Shown here piece after piece: positions 1-8,954 of a stretch of DNA of 64,000 nucleotides. Numbering within the stretch: the stretch's first letter is position 1; the number at the start of each line of letters is the position of its first letter. Source of the DNA: a virus; the IMG/VR virus record IMGVR_UViG_3300006224_000008, positions 1-64,000 of that record; one strand, given 5' to 3'. A model generated the notes under the pieces. It saw only the letters and a program-made list of their open reading frames with translations, was not told the DNA's origin and made no database searches. Both the position numbers and the translations under genes were made by a program.

Positions 1-688
1 AGCCGGGACCAGCGGCACTAGCGGAGAAGCTGGAACCAGCGGTACCAGTGGTGCAGCCGGTACTAGCGGCACTTCAGGCGAGTCCGGAACATCTGGTACC
101 TCTGGCACTACCGGTACGTCTGGGACCAGCGGAACGACAGGAACTTCAGGAACATCAGGAACGACGGGGACTTCAGGTACCTCCGGTGAAAGTGGCACAA
201 GTGGTACTTCGGGTACGACGGGCACTTCGGGTACGAGTGGGACAACCGGGACCTCCGGAACCAGCGGAACGAGTGGCACTGCTTCCATGGCACTCACTGA
301 GGCTCCAGCCGACGAGGCTTATACGGGTCTCACGGTTGACCTGACTTGCGGTGAGGCAATCACCGCTGGATACGCGGTCTACTTCAAGTCGGATGGCAAG
401 ATCTGGCATAGCAACGCCGGGGCAATCGCCACGATGCCAGTTATCGGCATTGCGATGTCGGCGGGAACATCGGCTGGCAAAACCACAGTGCTGCTTCACG
501 GCATCTATCGCCATGATGACCTCTTTGCTTGGACGGTCGGAGGTTACATCTACGCTGCCGGAACGGCGGGATTGCTGAGCCAGACACAACCAGCCACCGC
601 AGACGGCGTGGTTCAAGTGGTAGGGATTGCCACGCACGCGGATAGGATGTACGTGAACCCCACGCTTTTGTACTTTACTCATGTCTGA
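1..688 (+). CDS. Collagen-like GTS-repeat tail fibre, 5' partial
   Basis: The reading frame is open from base 2 to the stop at 686-688, and the start lies outside the window. The first ~95 codons encode a Gly-X-Y repeat, mostly GTS with GES, GEA, GAA and GTT variants, rich in Ser and Thr as in phage collagen-like fibre stalks. The last ~133 residues form a different domain with alternating strands ([20 protein letters not shown] through [18 protein letters not shown]). This resembles a beta-rich head domain seen at the end of metagenomic phage fibres and is loosely similar to DUF2190-like barrels. An internal ATG at 287 would give only that domain, but the uninterrupted repeat upstream argues for one protein. 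It is likely a virion fibre or decoration protein. The hydroxylated repeat is a plausible acceptor for the glycosyltransferase encoded at 2346. Confidence 0.8.
   Translation, partial: AGTSGTSGEAGTSGTSGAAGTSGTSGESGTSGTSGTTGTSGTSGTTGTSGTSGTTGTSGTSGESGTSGTSGTTGTSGTSGTTGTSGTSGTSGTASMALTEAPADEAYTGLTVDLTCGEAITAGYAVYFKSDGKIWHSNAGAIATMPVIGIAMSAGTSAGKTTVLLHGIYRHDDLFAWTVGGYIYAAGTAGLLSQTQPATADGVVQVVGIATHADRMYVNPTLLYFTHV
2..283 (+). repeat. Collagen-like GTS tripeptide-repeat coding region
   Basis: About 94 consecutive Gly-X-Y triplets encoded in frame, dominated by GTS and broken periodically by GES, GEA or GTT. Thr and Ser codons vary (act, acc, aca, acg; agc, agt, tca, tcg, tcc), so the peptide repeats far more regularly than the DNA does. 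The repeat continues off the left edge. Confidence 0.85.
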
Positions 689-722
689 CAAACACAGAAC
701 CAAAAACTGAAAGGACAGAATT

Positions 723-1136
723 ATGACCTACGAAGAATTCATGGCGACCTTCGCCCAACGCGTTCAGGCGGCTTTGAACAATCTGGCGACGCAACTGCGC
801 GGGGCCGGTGTGATCAACATCACAGTCGAAGAAGTCACCACGGAAGGCGTGAACGATCTACGCTATCGCATTGTGGCGACAAAAGGCAACCGAACGTTCA
901 CGGCGTATCTTGAAGTGACGGCGGCGGGTTTGGACGCGAACGGGCAGATGCTGATCCTCATCACGTTCTGGGTGGACGGGAACGGCAGCCAGATCGCGAC
1001 GAGCTTCACTCCGGGACAGGCGCAAGTCTACAACTCGATCGAAGGATTGGACGCCCTGCTCACGAAGTTGACGGAGTGCGAAGACATCACTCGCGGCGAG
1101 TTGCTCAGTGCGGCTCGCGCTTTTCTGAGAGTCTGA
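723..1136 (+). CDS. Hypothetical virion-associated protein, 137 aa
   Basis: I do not recognise this family. The ATG at 723 is preceded by an SD-like aaagga about ten bases upstream. The N-terminal ~30 residues look amphipathic-helical (MTYEEFMATFAQRVQ), followed by an alternating strand pattern (RYRIVATKGNRTFTAYLEV; MLILITFWVDGNGSQIATS) and a helical C terminus. It lies between two fibre genes in one co-directional run, and the next start follows its stop by one base. A small accessory or chaperone role for a fibre is possible, but nothing in the sequence proves it. Confidence 0.6.
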   Translation: MTYEEFMATFAQRVQAALNNLATQLRGAGVINITVEEVTTEGVNDLRYRIVATKGNRTFTAYLEVTAAGLDANGQMLILITFWVDGNGSQIATSFTPGQAQVYNSIEGLDALLTKLTECEDITRGELLSAARAFLRV

Positions 1137-1137
1137 G

Positions 1138-2349
1138 ATGACGCCGGTTTTCTGTTGCGGGTTCGAGTGTGGACAGATCGGCAGTGTTGGCCAACATTGG
1201 GCAACGTATGCTGGGACACCGACATTTTCCACAAGTACGGTGCGTTCCGGAGCACGGTCGTTGCAACTCGAAGGCGGGGATGGGGTGACTACGGAACTCG
1301 CGTCGGTCACCACACGCGTATCACGATTCTACATCTATTTCTCAACTCTGCCCACCGCTGATTGTATTCTGTTCTATTCTGGTACCGGAACTCAAGGTGT
1401 TTATTTCAAAGCGTCCGATTCCAGCATATATGCCGGAAACAGTTCTGCTGGTTTCCAGTTCGGCGCAACTGGGGTTGCAGTCACGACAGGGCAGTGGTAT
1501 TTGATTGACGTGATAACCAGAGGGTCATCACCAAGAGTTACCTCAGTGAGCGTGAACGGCACCGAGTGCGGAGACAGTACGCACGCTGGGGGAGCGTCAG
1601 CTACGACTACCCTAGTTTGTTATATGAGCGCGGATGGGGTCGCCTACTACGACGATCTTATAACTAGCCACAATGGAGCAGACTACCCCATCGGTCCCGG
1701 TTTCGTGAACCATTTCGTGCCAGTCTCCGACGGTACTCACAATGTCGCCGGGTCAAACGATTTTGAGCGCGGCACAACGGGCGTGGACATCGTAAACGCA
1801 ACGACGGACGCCTACACGCTGGTTGACGACGTGCCTTTACCAAGCGGCACACCGGATGATGATTCGATTGGGATTATCGCGCCACCAAACTCAACTGATT
1901 ACGTGGAATTGCTCTGTGGTCCAGCCCCAGGAATAGCAACGCCAACTACTGGCCCAAGGCTTACGGAGTGGATAACGACCCATCATGAGGGGGGAACGGG
2001 GACCCCTGATTGTTCAGTGGTCATTCGTAAGGCTGGCACTGCTTCCGTCATTGAGATATTCCGTATTTCCAGCGCCGGGGCTACGAGTTACCGATACGCA
2101 AGAACTCCCGCTTCGGCTGAGCCTGGGGGTGTTCCGTGGACTGCCGCCTCATTTTTGGCTGTTCTGGTACGCATTACTTACTGCTCGGATGCTAACCCTG
2201 ACGTTTTTATTGATGCGGTCATGATCGAAGCCGAATTCGCCCCAACGACGAACATCAAGACGTTGCAAGGCGTGACGTGGCCAACCAATGTGAAAACTCT
2301 TAACGGCCTCGTTGTGGCTTCAGTGAAGACGATCCAAGGGACTGCGTGA
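1138..2349 (+). CDS. Fibre/adhesin with LamG-like lectin fold
   Basis: A 403-residue protein. Residues ~1-190 have the pattern of a concanavalin A/LamG-like jelly roll: CGFECGQIG at the start, SGARSLQLEGG, VSRFYIYFSTLP, WYLIDVITRG and YYDDLITS. This fold is common in phage and metagenomic surface-binding proteins. Residues ~200-370 form a second beta-rich domain of unknown family. The last ~33 residues contain three short similar motifs (IKTLQG, VKTLNG, VKTIQG), a tail seen on many environmental phage fibre proteins. It likely acts at the virion surface in carbohydrate binding. The stop overlaps the GTG start of the next gene, suggesting translational coupling to the glycosyltransferase fusion. 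Confidence 0.65.
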   Translation: MTPVFCCGFECGQIGSVGQHWATYAGTPTFSTSTVRSGARSLQLEGGDGVTTELASVTTRVSRFYIYFSTLPTADCILFYSGTGTQGVYFKASDSSIYAGNSSAGFQFGATGVAVTTGQWYLIDVITRGSSPRVTSVSVNGTECGDSTHAGGASATTTLVCYMSADGVAYYDDLITSHNGADYPIGPGFVNHFVPVSDGTHNVAGSNDFERGTTGVDIVNATTDAYTLVDDVPLPSGTPDDDSIGIIAPPNSTDYVELLCGPAPGIATPTTGPRLTEWITTHHEGGTGTPDCSVVIRKAGTASVIEIFRISSAGATSYRYARTPASAEPGGVPWTAASFLAVLVRITYCSDANPDVFIDAVMIEAEFAPTTNIKTLQGVTWPTNVKTLNGLVVASVKTIQGTA

Positions 2350-5300
2350 GCAATTGCATTCAACTCAGTTTCGTAGACGGCCCGAAGGTCGAAGTAACCG
2401 GCGATGTGCCTTCGTCCTACCGGGTCCAGTTCATCGACGACGACACGGGCATCCAACATTACGAAGCCCGGATTGCGACCAACAACTGGTGCGCGGCCAA
2501 TCTCCGATATTTCGTCAACTGGCGGATCAAGGTCGAGGAAAATGGCGCGGAGGTCGTCGAACACGTCTTTCGCCCAAAGCGGACGCGAGTATTCATTCAA
2601 CTGGGCAGCAAATCACTGGGCGACACGGTAGCGTGGATGCCCTTCGTGGACGAATTCCGCAAGCTGCACGAGTGCGAGGTTCACGTGGCCACGCACTGGA
2701 ACAGCATCTTCAATTATCCAGACTTGAAGTTCATCGAGCCCGGCCAGGAACAGCTTGCCGATTACTACGCGGCATACCGCGTCAACGCCTATGACAACGA
2801 TCTCCGTCGCAATAAAAACAACTGGCGGCTGGTGCCTTTGCAGCAAGTCGCCGCCGACTATCTGGACATCGAATGCCTTCCACATCCGGCACGGCTAAAA
2901 TGTTCAACGGATGGTAGGCCCATGCACGAGCGTTACGCTGTGCTTTCCGAGTTCAGCACTTTCTACGGGAAACAGTGGAATCATCCCGGGGGATGGGACC
3001 GTGTCGTCGATTGGCTGCGCGGCATCGGTTACACCGTCTGTTCGGTGAGCAAGGAACCTACGGCGCTGAAGGATGTCGTCGCCTGGAACAACCGGCCTAT
3101 AATCGAGACTCTTCGCAACATCCAACACGCTGACCTTTGCGTTACGGTGAGCAACGGAATTGCGTGGCTGGCGTGGTCCCTGGGCGTGCCGACGGTCGTC
3201 ATCAGCGGCATGACAGATCCCTTTGTCGAAATGCCCGACTGCATTCGTGTCCACAACCCGGACATCTGCCATGGTTGCTACGGCGACGTGCGGTATCCCA
3301 TCGACCGCGGCAACTGGCTTTGGTGTCCGCGCTCGAAAAAATTCGAATGCTCACGCGGCATCACGCCGGAACAGGTCATTGCGGCCATCGATCCGCACAT
3401 TGATCGGAGCCTGGATGCCATTGCTCTACGCTGCGGAACAGACAAGGCGAGTACCCACCACAACTACTGCTTCCGATATGAGGGATTGTTCGCGGCATTC
3501 AAGGACCGACCCATTCGGCTCCTGGAGATTGGTGTAGACAAAGGCGCTTCGATTCGCACATGGCTGGAGTACCTGCCGCAAGCTGAGGTTTGGGGACTCG
3601 ACGTTGACGACTGCCAGTTCACTCATCCGCGCTTTCACTTCGTTAAAGGCGACCAGACAAACCCCGAACTGCTGGAGAGCCTTGGCGTGTTTGATGTCGT
3701 CATTGACGATGGGTCTCATCGCGCCGACGCGATCAAAGCGACCCTGGATATTCTGTTCCCGAAAACGCGGGAATTGTACGTCATCGAAGACGCGTTCGCC
3801 GTCTGGCATCCCGCCTTTGCTGGAGACAGCCCATTCCCTGACCTCGTGCGCAACTCCGCCACGGGCGCTATCGGCTCCGTCGCGTTCCAGCACGGTCTCT
3901 GCCTCATTCGGCCGCAGACAACAAATGCTTCGCCGAGATTTTCGCTTATCATGCCAACCAAGGATCGACCGGAGATGATCCAGCGCGCCGTGGCCAGCGT
4001 GATTGGGCAGGACTTCGCTGACTGGGAACTAATCATCAAAGATGGCGGCGAGAGTGTCCAAGACCTGCTGCCGGACGATCCCCGAATCCGCTATGAACAT
4101 TGCGATGGAGGTCCGTTCGAACGTTTCAATCGCGGCATGGCCGAGGCTCGCGGCGAAATCCTGAATTTCTGCGCCGATGACGACATTCTTTTCCCCGGTG
4201 CCTTGCGTCAGGTGCATGACCATATTGGCGCCGCCATGTGGTGCTACGGCGTGATCCGGCGCACCGACACAAAAGCAATTCAAGGTGAGGCGTGGGACCC
4301 CAAGAAACATGCGACACTGAACATTGTGCCGACCCCGGGGTTCTTCTGGCGCAAAGCGGCCTATGAACGCATCGGAGGATGGGATCCAAAACTCGTCTGC
4401 GCCGATTGGGACTACTCGCATCGGCTGGCGGCGCGCTGGGAGCCGGTGTTCATCCCGTACATCATGGCGACCTACACGGTTCACGACGGCCAGGATACAT
4501 GGCATCGCCAGGAGGCCATGCAGCGCGATGTGGTCAAAATCGTGCGGCGCGCCCAGGAAGGTCACTATCGGTCAAACCGGGTTCTCTTCATTGCGCCGCA
4601 TCTCTCAACTGGCGGCATGCCGCAGTACCTCCTCCGCAGAATCGAGGACATGGGCGGAAAAGCCAAAGTCAAAGTCATCGAGTGGAACAATATCAGCGAC
4701 GAATACACCGTACAGAAGAAGGCGATCCGGTCCCTTTGCGACATTACCACGCTGAACGGCGACAAAGCGGCGTCACTCAGGAAGGAAGTTGAAGACTGGG
4801 GTCCCTCGGTTGTGCATCTGCAAGAGTTCCCGGAGCTTTTCATGGGCTATTTGCCAGTCGAATGGCTTTATCGCAAGGATCGTCCTTACCGAATCATCGA
4901 GACCGGGCACAGCACGCGACTGCGCGTAGACCAGAAGAAAACGAGACCGGACGAGTTTGAGTTTGTCGGCGACTGGCACGCAAAGGAGTTCCAGAGCTAC
5001 GGCGTGCCGTTCCACATCGCTCGATACCCGGTGAGGCAGCGCAAGCGGCCAGAGAGATCGCAAGCACTTGGCAGGCTCGGTCTCAAACCAACTATGGGTC
5101 ATGTGCTCCAGGTTGGTCTCTTCGCGCCGTGGAAGAACCAAGCGTTCACAGTCAGGGTAGCCGCGTTGCTTCCAGAAGTGGCATTCCACTTCGTTGGGAA
5201 TATGGCTGAGAACTTTGCGGATTACTGGCGACCTCTGACCGATAGCCTGCCCGCCAATTGCTGGGTCTGGGGCGAGCGCGCCGATGTTGACGCCTTCTAC

Positions 5301-5522
5301 GCAGCGCTTGACGTGCTTCTTTTTCCAAGCACAGAAGAGTGCAGTCCACTCGTTCCAAAGGAGGCGATGGAGTGGGGAATGCCAGTCGTCATGCGTGACC
5401 TAGATACTTATTGCGGTGAATTCGACGGCAAAGTACACTACGCGACCAGCGTAGAAGAAGCAGCGACGCGTATCGTGGGGCTGATCGGCACTCCGCCTGT
5501 GAGCGCGCCAACAAAAGGCTAG
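2346..5522 (+). CDS. Four-domain TibC-like heptosyltransferase/methyltransferase/GT2/GT4 fusion
   Basis: A 1,058-residue protein starting at a GTG that overlaps the upstream stop (GTGA). Residues ~1-350 match the autotransporter strand-loop-strand O-heptosyltransferase family (TibC/Aah): SLGDTVAWMPFVDEF, WNHPGGW, SNGIAWLAWSLGVPTVVISG, then the iron-site cysteines C308, C311, C327 and C335. Residues ~355-525 form a class I SAM methyltransferase (LLEIGVDKGASI, VVIDDGSH). Residues ~530-745 form a GT-A family 2 glycosyltransferase (SLIMPTKDRPEMIQRA, Asp triplet at 611-613, ERIGGWDP). Residues ~746-1050 form a GT-B family 4-like glycosyltransferase (IAPHLSTGGMPQYL, LFPSTEECSPLVPKEAMEWG). TibC enzymes put heptose on Ser in beta-helix repeats. 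The inferred role is to build and methylate a glycan on phage fibres in the host cytoplasm. The order of catalysis and the sugar donors are unknown. Confidence 0.85.
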   Translation: MSNCIQLSFVDGPKVEVTGDVPSSYRVQFIDDDTGIQHYEARIATNNWCAANLRYFVNWRIKVEENGAEVVEHVFRPKRTRVFIQLGSKSLGDTVAWMPFVDEFRKLHECEVHVATHWNSIFNYPDLKFIEPGQEQLADYYAAYRVNAYDNDLRRNKNNWRLVPLQQVAADYLDIECLPHPARLKCSTDGRPMHERYAVLSEFSTFYGKQWNHPGGWDRVVDWLRGIGYTVCSVSKEPTALKDVVAWNNRPIIETLRNIQHADLCVTVSNGIAWLAWSLGVPTVVISGMTDPFVEMPDCIRVHNPDICHGCYGDVRYPIDRGNWLWCPRSKKFECSRGITPEQVIAAIDPHIDRSLDAIALRCGTDKASTHHNYCFRYEGLFAAFKDRPIRLLEIGVDKGASIRTWLEYLPQAEVWGLDVDDCQFTHPRFHFVKGDQTNPELLESLGVFDVVIDDGSHRADAIKATLDILFPKTRELYVIEDAFAVWHPAFAGDSPFPDLVRNSATGAIGSVAFQHGLCLIRPQTTNASPRFSLIMPTKDRPEMIQRAVASVIGQDFADWELIIKDGGESVQDLLPDDPRIRYEHCDGGPFERFNRGMAEARGEILNFCADDDILFPGALRQVHDHIGAAMWCYGVIRRTDTKAIQGEAWDPKKHATLNIVPTPGFFWRKAAYERIGGWDPKLVCADWDYSHRLAARWEPVFIPYIMATYTVHDGQDTWHRQEAMQRDVVKIVRRAQEGHYRSNRVLFIAPHLSTGGMPQYLLRRIEDMGGKAKVKVIEWNNISDEYTVQKKAIRSLCDITTLNGDKAASLRKEVEDWGPSVVHLQEFPELFMGYLPVEWLYRKDRPYRIIETGHSTRLRVDQKKTRPDEFEFVGDWHAKEFQSYGVPFHIARYPVRQRKRPERSQALGRLGLKPTMGHVLQVGLFAPWKNQAFTVRVAALLPEVAFHFVGNMAENFADYWRPLTDSLPANCWVWGERADVDAFYAALDVLLFPSTEECSPLVPKEAMEWGMPVVMRDLDTYCGEFDGKVHYATSVEEAATRIVGLIGTPPVSAPTKG

Positions 5523-5525
5523 TCT

Positions 5526-6998
5526 ATGGCGATCAACTATCTGCCCTCACTCAATTACCCGGGATCATCTCGGTACGGCGTCACGCGGACATTTCCGCAA
5601 CGCCCGGAGCCCAACGTCCAGGACTACGGCGTCATCGACGCGGCCTCCGGCAAGGTGATCTCCCTGAAGACGGGACAGCCATGGACAGGTGTGGAACCGC
5701 GCACCGGCAAACAATACCTTGCGGGGTCCCCGGTACCTCAAACAGCCGTGCCAACCGTGGACCCGAACAATCCCAATGCCCGGTACAAGCCGGTGGACAT
5801 CGTCAAGTCGCCGACGATTGCCGCCGCCACAACCGATCTCCTTGACGCATTCAAGAAGTCGGCTGATGCCAGCCTCACAGATTTCAACGCGAACCTGAAA
5901 AACTTCACCGGCTCCTTGAACACGGCCATGGCCCGGGCCAATGCGGCAGCCGACATCGAGCCTTTCGCGGCGACTACGCGGGCAATGCAGAGTCGGTACG
6001 CTGGTGCCCTGGACACGAGCGCGGAAGAATACGCCCGGCTCAACGCCGAGAACGAAGCGCGGATGCGCGCCATCGAAGCGGAGGGGCGCGGTATCCTGCC
6101 CCAATATGACGCCGCCGCTGCCGCCATTGCCAACCGGCAGGAATCTGCACTGCGGAACCAGATCAACCGCTACAAAGCCGCGTCCGGCACGCCAACCAGC
6201 CTGGGAAGCGCTGAGGAGCGGATGCTGCTGCGTGGCGTGGCCGATATTCGGTTGCCGCTTGAGCAGGCCAAGATCGCCCGCCAGTATGACTTGCTCAGCA
6301 ACTTGTCGTTGCCGATCCAACGTGAATTGGCTGCACGCGAGACAGCGCGCATTTCGCAGTTCGAGCCATACGTGGCGGGCCAACAGTTCACAAGCGGCAC
6401 CGGGGTCGAGAACACGATCCAGAATCTCAAGATGCAGACGGCGAATATGAGCCTCATGCAGGCCGACGCGTACCTTCGGTCACTCGCGCTTCCGGAACAG
6501 ATTCGCCAGCAGATTCTCGGTGGACGCATCTCCGAACTTGGCGGCATCGCCGCGCTGGAGGAAGGGTCCAGGTATCGCGGCCTACAGGATGTCATCGGGG
6601 TAAACGTCTCGCAGCCGGAGTATTACTCTGTGGGAACTCCCGGGTATCCAACCACGCGCTATAACGTGCCAAACGTGATGGGCGGTGGTTTTCCAGTGAC
6701 CGCAAGCACGCCCTTGGCCAGCAATCCCGCCCGCGTTGTACGCCCAGCAACAGTCCCGGCGGGCGGGATCAACTACGACGCCAACGATTACGTTGAGAAC
6801 CCGGCTAACAACATAGCTGCGCCGACCGTGTACGCCGGGGGAGCGGACCAGGGATCGCGGTACGGCACGATGTCGTACGCCTATTACGACACTGTAACCG
6901 GCACGATACGCGACAACCGGACCGGCGAAGTGCTCCAGAACGTCGAAAACCCGGCACTCAACAATCCTGACTTCATCAATTCTCTGCGCTACACCTAA
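5526..6998 (+). CDS. Helical internal-virion-like protein, 490 aa
   Basis: No known family is evident. The start ATG follows the previous stop by three bases. Residues ~95-350 are Ala/Glu/Arg-rich and predicted helical (SAEEYARLNAENEARMRAIE), while the flanks are Gly/Pro/Tyr/Asn-rich and likely extended. Such proteins upstream of a giant internal-virion gene in podovirus-like phages often belong to the ejected internal core. That role is inferred from position and composition only. The gene is followed by two more helical or low-complexity genes and then the 4,210-residue gene, all in the same direction. Confidence 0.6.
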   Translation: MAINYLPSLNYPGSSRYGVTRTFPQRPEPNVQDYGVIDAASGKVISLKTGQPWTGVEPRTGKQYLAGSPVPQTAVPTVDPNNPNARYKPVDIVKSPTIAAATTDLLDAFKKSADASLTDFNANLKNFTGSLNTAMARANAAADIEPFAATTRAMQSRYAGALDTSAEEYARLNAENEARMRAIEAEGRGILPQYDAAAAAIANRQESALRNQINRYKAASGTPTSLGSAEERMLLRGVADIRLPLEQAKIARQYDLLSNLSLPIQRELAARETARISQFEPYVAGQQFTSGTGVENTIQNLKMQTANMSLMQADAYLRSLALPEQIRQQILGGRISELGGIAALEEGSRYRGLQDVIGVNVSQPEYYSVGTPGYPTTRYNVPNVMGGGFPVTASTPLASNPARVVRPATVPAGGINYDANDYVENPANNIAAPTVYAGGADQGSRYGTMSYAYYDTVTGTIRDNRTGEVLQNVENPALNNPDFINSLRYT

Positions 6999-7012
6999 TC
7001 CCGGAGGATACA

Positions 7013-8086
7013 ATGCCAAATCCAGCTTTCGAACCCATCATCGGCCGCGATTTTGGTGACATCGGCGCCCAACGGTTTGCCTGGGCGGGTTTCAACCGCG
7101 GCGTGGAAGCCGAAAACCTTGCCCGGCTGGCTGCGGCGGAGGCGGTGAGGAACAACTGGCTGCGCGAAATGAGCGATTTGCAGCGCAACGAAGCCTTGGG
7201 GCAAGCCACTCTCGAAGAGCGGGCACGCGATAGGGCGCTTCAGTTGGGTCTGTCCCGTGAAAGCACTGCGCTGGACCTCGGATTACGGAGAGAGGACGCA
7301 GCCAGACAGGAGAAACAGTTCGCACAAGACCTCGCTTTCAGGCGCGAAGCCCTCGCGGCACAGGGCGAACAGGCCGGTCAGAAGCTTGATTTGATGAAGG
7401 CGCAGCAAGAAGCTGCCATCGAGGAGGCTGGGAGGCATTTTGCGGAGAATTTCGGACTCGCAAAGAAGGCTGCTGATACGACAGAAGCCGCTTTGGAGGA
7501 TATTCAGCAGAGATTCGAAGAGCACAAGGCCGCAGTGGCGAAGATCACGGCCCAAAAGAAGCCTTCCCCAGAGGACACCGCGTTCCTGACAGATGCTCCA
7601 GCCGTTGAAACTGACCTCAAGAGACAACTGCGAGCTGCTCAGACAGCCGCAAATCGTGCCGGGGCGGCTTACGAGCGAATTCAGCAACAAATGGCAGCAT
7701 CGAATTTCAACCCGATTGAGGAACAGGGAATAATTCGCCATCGTTTGACGGGTAAAGAGTGGAATTTTAGCCAAGCCGTCAAAGAAGCTGTAGGAAATGC
7801 GCCCGGGGCACTCACACCAGCGCCTGTAGCGACCACGAGCGAGCCGGAAGTGCCGTTAGCGCCCACTACCAGCGCCCTTTTCGAGAAAAAACCGGGTTGG
7901 TCACCATTTTTTGGGCAACAACCGACCTATCCAACCAGTTTTGGGGGTCCCGAACCGATTTTCACGGGGACTGAGGTCAGTCCTAACCCAATTCCGGCGC
8001 CAGCACCTGCCCCAGAGCCCGTAAAGATACCAAATGCACGCTGGAAACGTGATGCCAGCGGAAAACTCGTCCTGGTGACGCAATAA
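7013..8086 (+). CDS. Coiled-coil internal-virion-like protein, 357 aa
   Basis: A strong SD (cggagga) lies six to seven bases before the ATG. Residues ~20-235 are highly charged and almost continuously helical, with heptad-like Leu/Ala spacing (QLGLSRESTALDLGLRRED and similar), suggesting a long coiled coil. Residues ~250-357 are Pro-rich and low in complexity, ending in a small basic segment. The family is not recognised. Its position next to other helical genes and before the giant polyvalent gene suggests a virion core or ejection protein. Confidence 0.6.
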   Translation: MPNPAFEPIIGRDFGDIGAQRFAWAGFNRGVEAENLARLAAAEAVRNNWLREMSDLQRNEALGQATLEERARDRALQLGLSRESTALDLGLRREDAARQEKQFAQDLAFRREALAAQGEQAGQKLDLMKAQQEAAIEEAGRHFAENFGLAKKAADTTEAALEDIQQRFEEHKAAVAKITAQKKPSPEDTAFLTDAPAVETDLKRQLRAAQTAANRAGAAYERIQQQMAASNFNPIEEQGIIRHRLTGKEWNFSQAVKEAVGNAPGALTPAPVATTSEPEVPLAPTTSALFEKKPGWSPFFGQQPTYPTSFGGPEPIFTGTEVSPNPIPAPAPAPEPVKIPNARWKRDASGKLVLVTQ

Positions 8087-8097
8087 TCGGAGGAAAT

Positions 8098-8946
8098 ATG
8101 GCGAAAATCGTCGATGCGGGAGCCCGGGGGGTCCACGAATTCCCCGATGACGCCACGCAAGAGGAAATTGATGCTGCAATCGCCTCTCTGAGTGCTCCGG
8201 CGAGCCCGGCAGCCCCTTTGCCGTCGCAAGTCGCGGAACCGAACCCGATTCGGCTCGATCCAAACGATGCCGCGAACTTTATACTGGCACCCGGACGTTA
8301 CGGAGCCCATTACGCGAGTGCGGTGGCTGGCAGCCCACTCGTTCGGGGTGCCGGTTACGTCGCTTCACTGCCTGCCAGGGCTGCATACGCCGCGGTAACA
8401 ACGCCGCCACGCCTCGCGATGCGGGCCGGGAACTATTTCGCGCAAAATCTCGTTGGCGCAACCCGTGCCGCTGCTCCTGTGGCCCGTGTGTTGGGCGAGT
8501 CCGGCAATTGGGTGACGCAAAACGCCCTTGCAGCCGCCCGCGACGTTGCCCCGGTGGCCCTTGAAGCCGCCCGGCATCTCCCCGGCACCAGCGATCTGAT
8601 GTCCGTGTACGACCGGCCAGAACCTTATCTCCGCGAAGCAAGGCGCGTGGCTGGCTGGGTTTCTGCGTTGCCTGCCAGGGTTCGCGAAAGCGCCCCAGTA
8701 CGTGCCTTGGTACGGGCCGGGAAAGCCACACGCGGCGCGATTGAAGACGCTATCACCCGGGAAGCCGATTACTGGCGTAACGTGCCCCCGGTTGAACCTC
8801 GCGGTGTCACGCCCCAAGTTGAACGCGCCCCGGCAGTAGAGACGGTGCCAGCGGACCGGCGGTTTTGGAAGACGAATCAAGTCTATCTGGTACCCGGCAA
8901 AGGACCAATGGTGTACATCGGGAATGACCAGTGGGTTGAACCATAG
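8098..8946 (+). CDS. Small phage virion protein with EFPDDATQEEI start motif
   Basis: The SD cggagga lies just before the ATG at 8098. The N terminus holds VHEFPDDATQEEIDAAI, a short motif common at the start of phage internal-virion and ejection proteins (consensus roughly EFPD...EEI). The body is Ala/Arg/Val-rich with amphipathic helices (ARAAYAAVTTPPRLAMRAG and similar) and could associate with membrane. The C terminus (YLVPGKGPMVYIGNDQWVEP) is a compact strand-like tail. The gene sits immediately before the 4,210-residue gene. An ejected virion protein is the best guess. Confidence 0.6.
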   Translation: MAKIVDAGARGVHEFPDDATQEEIDAAIASLSAPASPAAPLPSQVAEPNPIRLDPNDAANFILAPGRYGAHYASAVAGSPLVRGAGYVASLPARAAYAAVTTPPRLAMRAGNYFAQNLVGATRAAAPVARVLGESGNWVTQNALAAARDVAPVALEAARHLPGTSDLMSVYDRPEPYLREARRVAGWVSALPARVRESAPVRALVRAGKATRGAIEDAITREADYWRNVPPVEPRGVTPQVERAPAVETVPADRRFWKTNQVYLVPGKGPMVYIGNDQWVEP

Positions 8947-8954
8947 GCACGCGT

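Noticed and set aside
1-283. GTS repeat DNA as a CRISPR or tandem-repeat array
   Set aside because: Periodicity is three codons and in frame with a protein; there are no spacers.
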